The position numbers and the translations under genes are program-made. The notes below the pieces were generated by a model, which saw only the letters and a program-made list of their open reading frames with translations, searched no databases and was not told where the DNA came from. A stretch of DNA of 64,000 nt from NCBI GenBank assembly GCA_026874595.1, contig CM049311.1:53261676-53325675 (forward strand). The letters run 5' to 3'. Below, piece by piece: positions 1 to 10,760 of this stretch (its first letter is position 1; each line of letters begins with the position of its first letter). The stretch is from Sipunculus nudus (lineage: Eukaryota > Annelida > Sipuncula > Golfingiida > Sipunculidae).

Positions 1-147
1 AGGGCGAGGACTGGACCTCTTGGACCTGTCCGGTCTACAATATATGGCTGCACCTAACCGGACCGCTAAAGAAAAAAAACGTACCGCTTATGCCCGGACC
101 GTTCCGCCATATCTAATTTTTAGCGAATCTGTGAGCTTTTGCGATGG

Positions 148-203
148 TGCGGCGTCGTCCGTCGTGCGTCGTGTGTCGTGCGTCGTGCGTCGTCTGTACG
201 TTA
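148..203 (+). repeat. GTCGTGC-type heptamer minisatellite
   Basis: About seven imperfect copies of a 7-bp unit (GTCGTGC, GTCGTCC, GTCGTGT) lie near the 5' end of repeat A copy 1. A shorter run is present at the same place in copy 2 (29640-29680). The Arg/Val-rich short reading frame across it is a translation of the repeat and not a gene. Confidence 0.8.
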
Positions 204-2592
204 ACCATAGCTATCTCAAAAACGGCAGGAGCTAGCATCACCATTTTTTTGCAAATAATCAGTCATTCGAAAAACTATATCGGATTTTGTTTATTTTTTT
301 TCTAACTGCATTTATTTAGATTTTATAGAGAAAAAGCTAAAAAAAAAAATTTAAAAATCCTCTTTCCGAAACTGTCCAGTCAAATTGTCAATATTTCACA
401 GAAATGATCCCTGGAACAATCTTTCTCAAGTTTGTTCGAATGGTTCCAGTTCGGAGATTTTTGGCCGAGTTACAGGGGGTTGAACTTTGTTAACTGTGCA
501 AAAAAAAGCATATTAAAATTTAAATCTCAGAAACGGCTGGAGCTATCATCACCAAATTTTATGCCAATGTTGGTCACATATGTCAAATCTGAAATTGAGG
601 TATTGGTGGCGCCATCTACATCGGCCTTTTTTTTGTACGGGGTCATCAGTGCCTTTATCACACTGAGGGCTACAAAAAACTTATCTAAAACCATATGGCC
701 AAAATGTTTGATATCGCATAGAAATATTCCTAGGGTAGTGCTTTCTGAAGTTTGTTCAAATGGTCTCTTTTCAGTGACTTTTGGCTAAGTTATGGGAAGC
801 TGAATTTAGTCATATGCCATAACAGCCCATTTTAGCTCAGTGGCCATAAAGATCTTCTTCTCAAAAACCACTGGGCCAAATTCTCAAATTTCACACATTA
901 ATTATCCTCAGATGTTGATTATTCAAGTTTGTTCAAATGGTTTTGGTTCAGTGCTTTTTGGCTGAGTTACGAGAAGCTGAACTTAGCCAGTTTGCTGTAT
1001 CGTCCTATATGAGTTATAAACCTGCGAAATGTTTTTCGATTGATGCCACTGAAGCCAGTTTTTTTAAATATTTTACAAGAATAATCCCTACAATAATTAT
1101 TATAATAATTGTCATTAATGGTTCAGCATGAATGATTTTTGACTGAATTATGGAGATTGAATTGAGTCATTTTACCATATATGTTAGCTGTGTTATGCTG
1201 TTACATCTCGCCTGGAGCCAGTTTATCAGCATCTATTACATTATGCCACTAGACATATAGATTTCAGATTATCTTTGGTTAATATTGACAAGAAAGTTTT
1301 TTTAAAAGCTTTTAAAAAATCTAGATTTATGATTTTAGTTATTCCTCATAACAGGCAATGTTACAATCATGGATATTCAGCTCTCTGTGGCTATATAAAG
1401 ACAACTGTACGTGGATTATAAATTATTGGTATTTCTACTCAACTGTATTTTAGTTCTGCATTCAGTATGCATCCGTAATAATTTTACAAATATTCCTGAT
1501 TTCATAATTATTATTAAAAGTCAGCTGAAAAGCATTTTGTATTTGGAAAATAAATTTCAAAGTTATTTCAAGTAGGGACCACTTTTGTGTACAGATGGTA
1601 GCACTTGGTTTACCATTGGCAGATTGCCAGTGCCTTGATGTTGGCCATTAGCCAAGATGATGTCAGCTCTATAAATAGTTTTGGCACAGTGCCAGGATTG
1701 GAAGAAGTGCAGTCAGGTATAGGTCAAGAGTTCACTCAGTGCAGTAGCTGCATTCTATTTGTAGCTTTGGCAGACTGCTCACTGCATTATATTTGGCACC
1801 AAAGTTCAGCCTGATTCTATTTATAGCTTTGGCAGACTGCCAGCTGTGTCAGATTATGCAACAGGTCAAGAGTTCACTCAGTGCAGCCGGGTACAGGTCA
1901 AAAGTTCACTCAGTCTAGCCAGGTGCAGGCCAAGAGTTCACTCAGTGCAGTAGCTTGAGGCAGCAATTTGTCACAGGTCACTCGGGGGCAACTGCCATAC
2001 TCACCTAAGCCTTGTCAGCCCAGTGCATCAAACTCTGGGGAAGTTTAATGTATTGGACTGATACTTCGACCTGTCTATGCGTCTGTGATGGTATTCTCAT
2101 TTACAAGACATGTGGTGCCACCTACATTGACTTTTGCAGTGTATGCGCCTGCTTATTTCTACAGAGGAATTTGATACTTCAGCCTAAAATTGGGCATGTT
2201 TATACATATTGGGTAGCTTTATAGTTTACAAGACTCTTCGTTGTATATAAGACTGGTGGCGCCAGCTACAATCATTGTATCCGCCAAAACAGAGTTTCCG
2301 GAGAACTCCTCCATAACCACTGGGCAGAATTTTAAAAAATTCGGAATTATGATCAGTCACATGTGAACTGCTGCGCCCTCATTTTTGGTTGACCTCTGAC
2401 CTTTCCTCTCTGCCCAGCGTCCATTTGTGCGTCTGTTTCCACACATAAACCAACATATCTCGGGAACCGTTTGACAGATAAGGCTAAAGATTTTACACAA
2501 ATGTAGCCTTTGGAAAGCTTTATAATATACACTAAAATGGTGGCGCCACTGCAACCATTTTTGCACAGCGTCCATCTGTTCATTTACCTTGG

Positions 2593-3985
2593 GATAAAAA
2601 CACTCATATCTCTGCATTGGTTGGACTTATCCATCTGAAATTTTGCATGTGTATACGTCCTGGACAGCTTTCTTGATTTTTTGACAGGTGGCGACACCTA
2701 CATTCACGTTTAAGCTGCAGACATCCAAACTCATATCTCGGGAACCTTTTGACCATTTGGGCCAAAATTTTGCATGTGTATATATCTCCCATAGCTCTTT
2801 ATCATATGCAAAACTTGTGGTGCCACCTGCAACCATTTTTGCACAGCGTCCATCTGTTCATCTGCCTTGGGATAAAATCACTCATATCTCGGCAGTGGTT
2901 TGACTTATCCACCTGATATTTTGCAGGTTTATACACCCATGACAGCTTTCTTGATTTTATGACAGGTGGCGCCACCTACATTCAAATTTACGCTGCAGAA
3001 ATCCAAGCTCATATCTCAGGAACCATTTGACCGATTGGGCGAAAAGTTTGCATGTTTATAGATCTCACATAGCTCTTTATCATACGCAAAGGCGGTAGCG
3101 CCACGTGCAATATTTTTTCGCACAGCGTCCGTCTGTTTGTTTGCCTTGGGATAAAATCACTCATATCTCGGCAGTGGTTTGACTTATCCACCTGATATTT
3201 TGCAGGTTTATACACCCATGACAGCTTTCTTGATTTTATGACAGGTGGCGCCACCTACATTCAAATTTACGCTGCAGACATCCAAGCTCATATCTCAGGA
3301 ACCATTTGACCGATTGGGCGAAAAGTTTGCATGTTTATAGATCTCATATAGCTCTTTATCATACGCAAAGGCGGTCACGCCACGTGCAATATTTTTCGCA
3401 CAGCGTCCGTCTGTTTGTTTGCCGTGGGATAAAATTACTCATATCTCGGCAGTGGTTTGACATATCTGCCTAAAATTTTGCAGGTTTATACATCTTGGAT
3501 AGCTTTCTGGAATTTTTTGGCAGGTGGCGCCACCCACATTTTTATATATGCTGCAGACATTCAGGCGTAAATTTTTAGGGCTGGTTTGACATATCCCCCT
3601 GAAATTTTGCATTGTATAGATCTCACATAACTTTTAATCATACACAAAATTGGTGACGCCACCTGCCACCATTTTTTAACAGTGTCCGTCTGTTTGTCTA
3701 CCATGGGCTAAAATCACTCATATCTCAGTAGTGGTTTTACTTATCTGCCTAAAATTTTGCATGATTATACATCTTGGACAGCTTTCTGGATTTTTGGTAG
3801 GTGGCGTAACCTACGTACACATTTCGGCTGCAGACTTCCAGGCTATTATGCAACACACCTCACTCTGTTTCCCCTTGCCACTCAATCCATGCCTCACTTC
3901 ACCTTTCCCACTCTGATTTTGGAGGTTACACGTAGTCGCTTGTTGACTACCCATATTCTAGTTTTTGTGTTGTGTGCACCCATGC
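2593..3985 (+). repeat. Tandem array, about 279-bp unit, five copies
   Basis: The landmark GATAAAATCACTCATATCTC (or variants) recurs at 2593, 2871, 3150, 3428 and 3708, a spacing of 278-280 bp. Each unit carries a 12-bp perfect palindrome, GGTGGCGCCACC, or a close variant, followed by CTACATTCA, and a second landmark GCACAGCGTCCGTCTG. The third unit is nearly identical to the second, which suggests recent local amplification. The array sits inside repeat A; copy 2 has only two units (from 31753 and 32018). Confidence 0.9.
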
Positions 3986-4150
3986 CAGAATTTCAGCAGT
4001 GTTGTTTGTTTAAATGTTTCTTGTTCTAAGTGTTAAATACTTGCATTTTTCATATACATGTTACACATGTTCTTGAAAAGTAATGGTCCAGCATTGAAGC
4101 ATTATACCTGGTGTAATCTCATTGCACAGGTTCGCATTAGGCATGTAGGC

Positions 4151-5399
4151 CTTGTTAAAAATTTAAGCTAAATATATTTCTTTATAGATTTACATTCAAC
4201 TTACATGTCTCGTTAGGTACAAAGTAAAATTAACCTCTCAAAGAAAGACGCTTTAGCTATGCAAAATGTAATTAAACAACGACAACTTCAATGTTATAAT
4301 TATATACGTGTATTTTGTATATTTGAATTTCTCTCATTAACAATAACGGTTTATTTTTGTTATTAACTTATGATTGAAGTGGCTTGATTTGAATCATTGT
4401 CCCCTGCTGAGTTGCACAATGCTGATGCTTTTATTATGTATCACTGTGTTTTAAAGTATATTAAGAACAATTATCATGCAAAAATGCGTTCAGTACATAA
4501 GTATTCTGTTTTAGCACTTTAACCACAATATCACTGTTCAGCTAATGTCAACCACCTTGCCCCGCAAAGAAACAAAACATTCCACTCCTGTCATTAAAAA
4601 AAATAAACCCAGATCTTGCGATTCACGTATAGATTATAATATTACATTTATTGCACGGTTTGGCTACATTTTTTAACAAACAAACGTAATAAAAAATTTT
4701 GTAAAATAAAAGCGGAATTAAAATACTTAATTTTAATTTATTTTCAATGATATTTAAAATAAGTGGACCGGTCTGGTCCAACCAAGTACAGCTAGACCGG
4801 GTCAAGACCACCCTGGTCCGGTTCGTACCTCTAATAGGAAGCTAAGGAATCTTTGGGAAGCAATGCTGTTGCATTATGATTGAGTGACTGGCCGGTAAGT
4901 TATATATCATTGTTACAGGCAGGTACACCTGGTTGGCCTTATCAGATTGGTTCCATTCACAGGTGTTGTTTGGTTAAATGATGTTGAAACTTCGCAAATA
5001 AATAACCTTCCTTATCGTCGTGTGTATATTGGTTCCGAGCATGCAACCAGTAGATAGAAAACCGTCACAAGAATGTTTTACTCAACAAGACAATAATGTA
5101 AAAATATGGAAAAGAAAGCTCAATTTCCAACAAAATGAAAAAAAATGGTTTTATGATAATTTTCTGCACTTCATATGGCATCTGCTTAATAATATATATA
5201 AAGGTTATTAAATTGGATTAAAGGGAAAGTTTTTTTCTTCAGTTATTTTTTAATGCTCCAGCCCGACTTCACTTTTCTACCGATGCTGAAATACTATTAT
5301 CTGTATGAAGTAACTATGATCTGATCTAACGGTGTCCAAATCGCATATGTCCAGTTAACCAGGCCCAAAACCGGGGGCGGATTTAGAGGTGGAGGGGAT
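4151..5399. other. No gene recognised; AT-rich single-copy sequence
   Basis: I see no gene here. Short open frames lack recognisable domains. The GGACCGGTCTGGTCC-like sequence around 4765-4825 is locally GC-rich and palindromic in places, but I could not tie it to a known element. Confidence 0.5.
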
Positions 5400-5607
5400 G
5401 TTACATCTAGCCTGGCACTAGTTTATCAACACCTATAACATCACTAGATTTCAGGTTAAATAGCTTGGTAGACTGCCAACTATTTCAGATTTTGCAATGG
5501 GCCAAACGCCGGCCCAGTATCAGATTAAGCAACAGGTCAAGAGTTCACTCAGTGCAGCCAGGTATATATCAAGAGTTCACTCAGTGCAGGAGCTGCATAA
5601 TGTTTAG
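5400..5607 (+). repeat. Repeat A fragment (5' side of LTR insertion)
   Basis: It matches repeat A around 1200-1750, including the CAAGAGTTCACTCAGTGCAG block, and stops at TTAG directly before the LTR that starts at 5608. The continuation of this repeat is found in inverted orientation at 6540-6263. Confidence 0.75.
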
Positions 5608-6262
5608 TGCTACAGGTGCTCTTTTAATTGTGTGACACGGGCGTAACTCGTGATGTAGTTGCACTCTCAGTATTATCCGTACTGGTTGAACTCTCGTTGT
5701 CATGCTAGCTTGGGGCTTTCTCGCCTGGCCGAGTCGGGTCGGGCTCACGTGTGGACCCTGGTATGTAGAGACACAGCGATGTTCTTCTAGACGAATCCTG
5801 TAACGCGTGTTTACTGTCTATTATGTTAGATCCTTTAGACTGTTCGAGAAGTGGAAAATTCTCGGCTTGGGCAAGAAGTTATAAATAGGGGGGCTGTGTT
5901 TTAAAGTAGAGAGAGGTGAGAGAATTTTCCAGCGGACACACGTGTGGGACCTATCCGAGTATCCAGTAATTTCAGGGATTCTACTGTTACTAACACTTTA
6001 CAATTTAGTGCTGCCAGTCTTAGGTTTACCTTCTGCATTGTTACGAGAGTTTACATTGGACTGTTACTCCGAGAGAATTCGTGTGAACTTTTCGCCGGCT
6101 TATACATTTTAAAGGACTTATCGTTGTGACAGTGGTGGTATCCAGGTACTGTGCACTTTGTTTTGTTTGCTGTGTGATTGTATTGATTTGTTGTTATACC
6201 GCTGTTATCCTTTGTAATTGTATTGATTAAGTGTATTGTCATGTTAGGCCTATACATCACAC
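5608..6262 (+). mobile_element. LTR of Gypsy-type element, 3'-truncated
   Basis: It begins TGCTACAGGTGCTC and follows the same order of blocks as the full LTRs at 19546-20344 and 32713-33537, including a TATA-like TTATAAATAGGG near 5878. It stops at 6262, before the poly(A) region and the expected GTAACA end. The break coincides with a switch to inverted repeat A sequence, so it is an inversion or rearrangement breakpoint. Confidence 0.85.
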
Positions 6263-6540
6263 TTCTCGAGATTGATGCACTGGGCTGACCAGGCTTAGGT
6301 GAGAAAGGAAGTTGAACCGAGTGTACTGTGACAATTTTGTGGCTCAAGCTACTGCACTGAGTAAACTCTTGACCTGCACCTGGCTAGACTGAGTGAAATT
6401 TTGACTTGTACCTGGCTGCTATTAGTGAACCCTTGACCTGTTGCATAATCTGATACAGGTGGCAGTTTGCCAAAGCTATAAATAGATCCAGGCTGACTTT
6501 GGCTCCAAATCTTATACAGTGGGGAGTCTACTAAAGCTAT
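6263..6540 (-). repeat. Repeat A fragment, inverted
   Basis: The reverse complement matches repeat A around 1760-2035, with CAGTGCAGTAGCTTGAG and CACCTAAGCCT blocks. It supplies the 3' part that is missing after 5607, but in the opposite orientation and next to the opposite-strand LTR at 6541. Confidence 0.8.
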
Positions 6541-7026
6541 TGTTACGGGAGCTAATATCAACAGATCATGTATGCGTGATGAACACACATTCTGTAACGG
6601 AGATAAAATAAATCAGATTCTGTAACACTAGGCAGCGTGAAATGTCTAGGGAAATAAATAAAGAAGTCAGTGTTTTTTTTAACAAATAACTATAATTTAT
6701 TCTTAAAACAACCCTAACATTACAATACACTTAATCAATACAATTATACAATAAAACAGCGGTATAACAACAAATCCATTCAATCACACAGAAAAATAAT
6801 GTGCACAGTACCTGGATACCAACATCGCCACAACGATAAGTTCTTTAAATGTATATTCTCAGAGAATGACAGTCCAGTGTAAAGCTCTTGTAACAACCCA
6901 GAAAGTAAACTGGAGTCCAAATGAATAAAATCCAGGAGAAAGTCTTAGAAAATCTATAATTGCCGGATTCGTCGGATAAGGCCCTAGAAACTGACACACG
7001 CTTCTGCGTCCGCTGGAATCTGCTCT

Positions 7027-7062
<36 letters not shown>

Positions 7063-7370
7063 TCTAAAACACAGCCCCTTTATATACCTTCACACCTCAA
7101 GCCGAGAATTTTCCGATTCTCGAACAGTCTATAAGATCTTGCACAACACAGTAAACACGCGTCTCGGGAATTCTATAGAAAACGTCCCCGTGTGTATCCC
7201 TACATACCAGGGTCATCACGTGACCTCGGCCAGGCGTGGAAACCCAAAGCTAACATGACAACGAGAGTTCAACCAGTACGGATTAAACATAGAATGTAAC
7301 AAACGGCTCGGCGAATGTGTCACAACAGGAGTTACGCCCGTGTCACACAATAAAAAGAGCACCTGTAACA
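6541..7370 (-). mobile_element. Full-length LTR, minus strand
   Basis: It is 830 bp and bounded by TGTTACGG and CCTGTAACA, the inverted LTR termini of this family. Read on the minus strand it contains a TATA-like block (plus-strand TTTATATACC, about 7080) and AATAAA-type signals. A (CT)n run occupies 7027-7059. On the minus strand it is followed by ATAG and repeat A, consistent with the partner target duplication of the LTR at 5608 (TTAG), one mismatch in 4 bp. Confidence 0.88.
7027..7059. repeat. (CT)n microsatellite
   Basis: A pure CT run about 33 bp long inside the minus-strand LTR. It is absent from the other LTR copies, so it expanded after insertion. Confidence 0.95.
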
Positions 7371-9540
7371 GCATGAAATATATGACTTCCGTCTTATAAG
7401 AAATGTTGCCATATTTAAACCTTTAAAGGTCACGTCATCCTTTGATGTCACCCTCATGTTTTGAAGTTAAATATACCATTTTGATAAATATTAAAGTATT
7501 TACAAAGAGCCTAGGTGATTGAAAAGTTAGTGGAACTATTCACACCTTTCATAAATGATGATGGCATAAGTACATCTATATCACGATATGGGGTAATTGC
7601 AGAAATAAATTTGTCCAATGAAGCATTTTTATGTACACTTTTATAAATGATTTCTCTCTTAAGGGAAAATCATTGGCTTATGGCTACAAGAAAATTCATT
7701 GACTTATATAATATGATGATGGGCGGTTCTTGAACATAAGCGGGGTATTAAATATTTTTGGAATAAAAATAAAGTTTCCAAGAAATTAATACATTGCAAT
7801 AAAATTATCGGTGGTAGCAATTTGGATCAAATTTCAATAAGTTTCCAGGGGGCATTTAGTCTTCTGTTATTATACCTTTTATTAGTTGAGAGTAGGTTAC
7901 GGGTTTTTTTTTATCTTTTCAAATAAATACTGACATCAGTGATACTTTTATAAAACCACCTGGTGAAATTTTATAGTTATTTAATTATTATTTTTTATGT
8001 TTTAGTTTATAATTATTTAGTGAGGTGTGTAAAATGAATATGCTTATGTGGTATTACCATCATATTACTGTAAGTCTAAAACATAATATTTTCAAATAAT
8101 CAGCTGGCTTAATGAAATAACGTTAAATGCCTGACAAAAGCACCACCTATTTTATGGACTATCTTCAGGTAAATCCTGATTGGTGGCCTTGAACTGATGT
8201 TCTGGTTCTTTAACAGGCCCCAAAAAAGTCCTTAATAGCAGGAATTTAGGGGAAAACACACTATGTTTCCTTTTACTTATACATACACTTTAAGTATATC
8301 AAATATTTATTGTAATATCTAACTGAAAGGGAAATTTTGCTTGTGTTCAGTACAAATAGTTATGACTGATAAAGATCAGCTCGGTGTTTATACTTATTTA
8401 AAATAAATAAATCTTATAAAAACAAATGTCAGTTATTTTGTCGATTGGCATCGTACAGACCAAAAAATTTCCATTTGATCATGCTTTTCATGCCGTTGAA
8501 GTCATTTGGTCTAACATTTTGAATTAGCTGAAAGCATATTATGGTTTGTACTCTCTTTAAATACATTGAAATGTCTATACTCAGAATTTAATTATGATAT
8601 GTAATGTAAGTAAATATGAATACGCTAAAATTGTAAAATTGTACTAAGTTACTGAGACCGCCATTTTTGTAAAAACAAAAGGGGGGGGGGGGGAGGCTTT
8701 GTCTACAGTTTAACTACACATTGTGCGGAGGTATGTGTGGTTCAGAGGTGTTAGCCAATATTGGATTCCTATTAACCTTAGAACCTAAAGGGAGAATTTT
8801 CATAAAGTGTTTGGGGATACAGATACGCAAATTTTGTATTTGGAATAACACTGGTCGATTTTGTTATTCATATAAAATTTGCAGTCATTTGTTTTGCAGC
8901 TCGTTGTTTTCCGGCTCATATAAAATATGGCAGTAGCCTGTAAACTGATCACGTTTGTATTTACTTAGGCTGTAATTTTTTTTAACTGACATGCAGAATG
9001 ATTTTAAAGTCAACTACAATGAACGCAAAGGCAATTAATGATAGTTCCTTATAGACAATACTCTCCAAAAGACGAGGAGACAAAATATAAAATGTTTTAA
9101 GCAATTGCGGGTTGGTCGCAAGGTGGGGTTCCACTGTATATATTTCTCTTCGATAAAAACATTTTATTTCATATTTTCACATAGGGTTGATGACCACTTT
9201 ATGAGAATTGTTAAGGTCACGTGACATTTAGTGTTATAATGGCTTCTTTCGCTATTGATAAAAAAATAAATATATTAAACTGGAAAGTAGTCTTGATTGG
9301 CTTATATTTGGTAGATCATTTGCAGTATTTTAATTTTTTATCCAGATAAAGCGGATCTCAAGTGAATTTCCCTTCCCTAACCCTCTGTATTTTTAACAGA
9401 AATATTTTTGGGTGTGTGTAATTTTTATGTAGCAATTAAAGTTATGGGGTATATACTTTCAAACCAAACTTGTAGAAAACTGCATGAGACCCTGTCCATT
9501 AAGATAATTACTTGATTCCACTCTGCTTTTTCATTAGCAA
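7371..9540. other. No gene recognised
   Basis: This is AT-rich sequence without recognisable coding potential. A 13-bp G run lies at 8681-8693. The phrase around 9110-9135 (GGTTGGTCGCAAGGTGGGGT) resembles a short dispersed motif also seen near 57970-58005. Confidence 0.5.
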
Positions 9541-9559
9541 AAATATGGTATACGAAAAA

Positions 9560-10760
9560 AAATTTAATTCACAAAACTATCGATTTTAATAAGGGTAATA
9601 CAAGTCAAATGTGGAAAGCACTGAAATTTATTTTTCCAAACAAATTGAACAATCGACCATCTGCAAACCAAATTACACCAAATTAGTTTAATCAGTATTT
9701 TATCCAAATAGGCGCATCTTTAGCAATCGATATCCAGATATATCTGAATATCTCGGTGATACGCCTACTTCTCTTACAAATGATGGCTTTTCTTCCAGGG
9801 AAATCTACGCAATTGAAGTTTTTAATAAAATTATATAATTGAAAAATAGTTCTAAATCAGACTTAATTAATGTGGATGCTCGCTTTATTCGTGCAGCGTC
9901 TGATCTGATTGCACCTAGTCTCGCATACCTGTTTAATATATCCCTTTCATCCGGGCAACTGCCATCTAATTGGGAAAAAAAGCCAAGGTTACACCTACAT
10001 ATAAAGGAAAAGGAAAATGCAGTTAAATGACAAATTATTGCCCTATTTCAATAATAATGATGCTAAACTTCTTGAGAAAATAGTAAAAGATCAAATAATG
10101 AAATTCGTCATAGATCATGACCTAATTTCGTATAATCAGCATGCATATTTACCCAACAAATCAACTTCAAGTGCACTCCATACCTTTATTGATGACATTT
10201 ATTCACATATGGACAGAGGAGATATCACCGCTGCTTGCTATCTCGATCTAACCAAAGGTTTTGACACAATAAATCATCCTATACTCATCTATAAGCTAGG
10301 CCTGCTAGGCTTTACTATGAAGACCAGAACCTGGTTTAGGGCTTATTTAAAAGATCGTCAACAAATAGTACATTGTAATGGTAAAACGTCTAGGGTACAA
10401 ATGGTTAATAAAGGAGTGCCGAAAGGTACTGTTTTGGGTCCTTTTCTCTTTCGTTTATATATCAATGCTAACAAGTTAACCATAAATTTTAACAAATCTA
10501 CAGTTATGTTACTGGGTACAAAAAAATCGTGTAAATAACCATGACCTTTGTATCTCTGCTAATGACATACAGTTCAAAGAATCAACAGAAACCAAATTAT
10601 GAGGTGTAACTATTAATGCTAATTTATCATGGTTCTGACATGAAACTACCCTATGTAAAAAGTTGTCACCTTACTTAGCACTGTTACACCGCCTTAGTAA
10701 AGTACTATCCATAAATACATTAATAACAGTCAATAATACCATGATCCAGCCGGACAACTG
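9560..10760 (+). pseudogene. LINE reverse transcriptase remnant lacking the YxDD block
   Basis: Fragments in changing frames read as a CR1/Jockey-like non-LTR reverse transcriptase. The finger region has FIRAASDLIAPSLAYLFNIS and a NYCPIS-like motif in a shifted frame. Palm block A is YLDLTKGFDTINH and block B is GVPKGTVLGPFLF. Directly after LYINA the frame runs into KLTINFNKSTVMLLGT, which belongs to the thumb after the YADD block, so the catalytic Y-x-D-D segment is missing through an internal deletion. Further downstream, shifted frames match the usual C-terminal region (ESTETKL, then LCKKLSPYLALLHRL). Stops and frameshifts make it inactive. The upstream endonuclease domain is not visible. 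Confidence 0.85.

Larger units (their letters stand above)
117..4150 (+). repeat. Dispersed repeat A, copy 1 (about 4 kb)
   Basis: This stretch aligns along its whole length with 29605-32455 in the same orientation. Landmarks shared in order are the GTCGT-rich start, AAAACGGCAGGAGCTAGCAT, the block around CAAGAGTTCACTCAGTGCAG, a tandem-repeat section, and a tail ending near GGTGTAATCTCATTGCACAG. No reading frame of useful length is conserved between the copies, so it looks non-coding and non-autonomous. Copy 1 is about 1.2 kb longer than copy 2, mainly because it has more 279-bp units. Fragments of the same family occur at 5400-5607 and, inverted, at 6263-6540. The transposon class is not clear; I see no convincing terminal inverted repeats or poly(A) tail. 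Confidence 0.85.

Noticed and set aside
1-116. GGACC/GGTCC-rich start of the window and 4765-4825 as a TIR pair around repeat A
   Set aside because: Both are rich in CCGGTC-like words, but I could not align them in inverse over a useful length.
20-235. Arg/Val-rich open frame
   Set aside because: It is produced by the GTCGTGC heptamer repeat at the start of repeat A; the second copy differs in frame and length.
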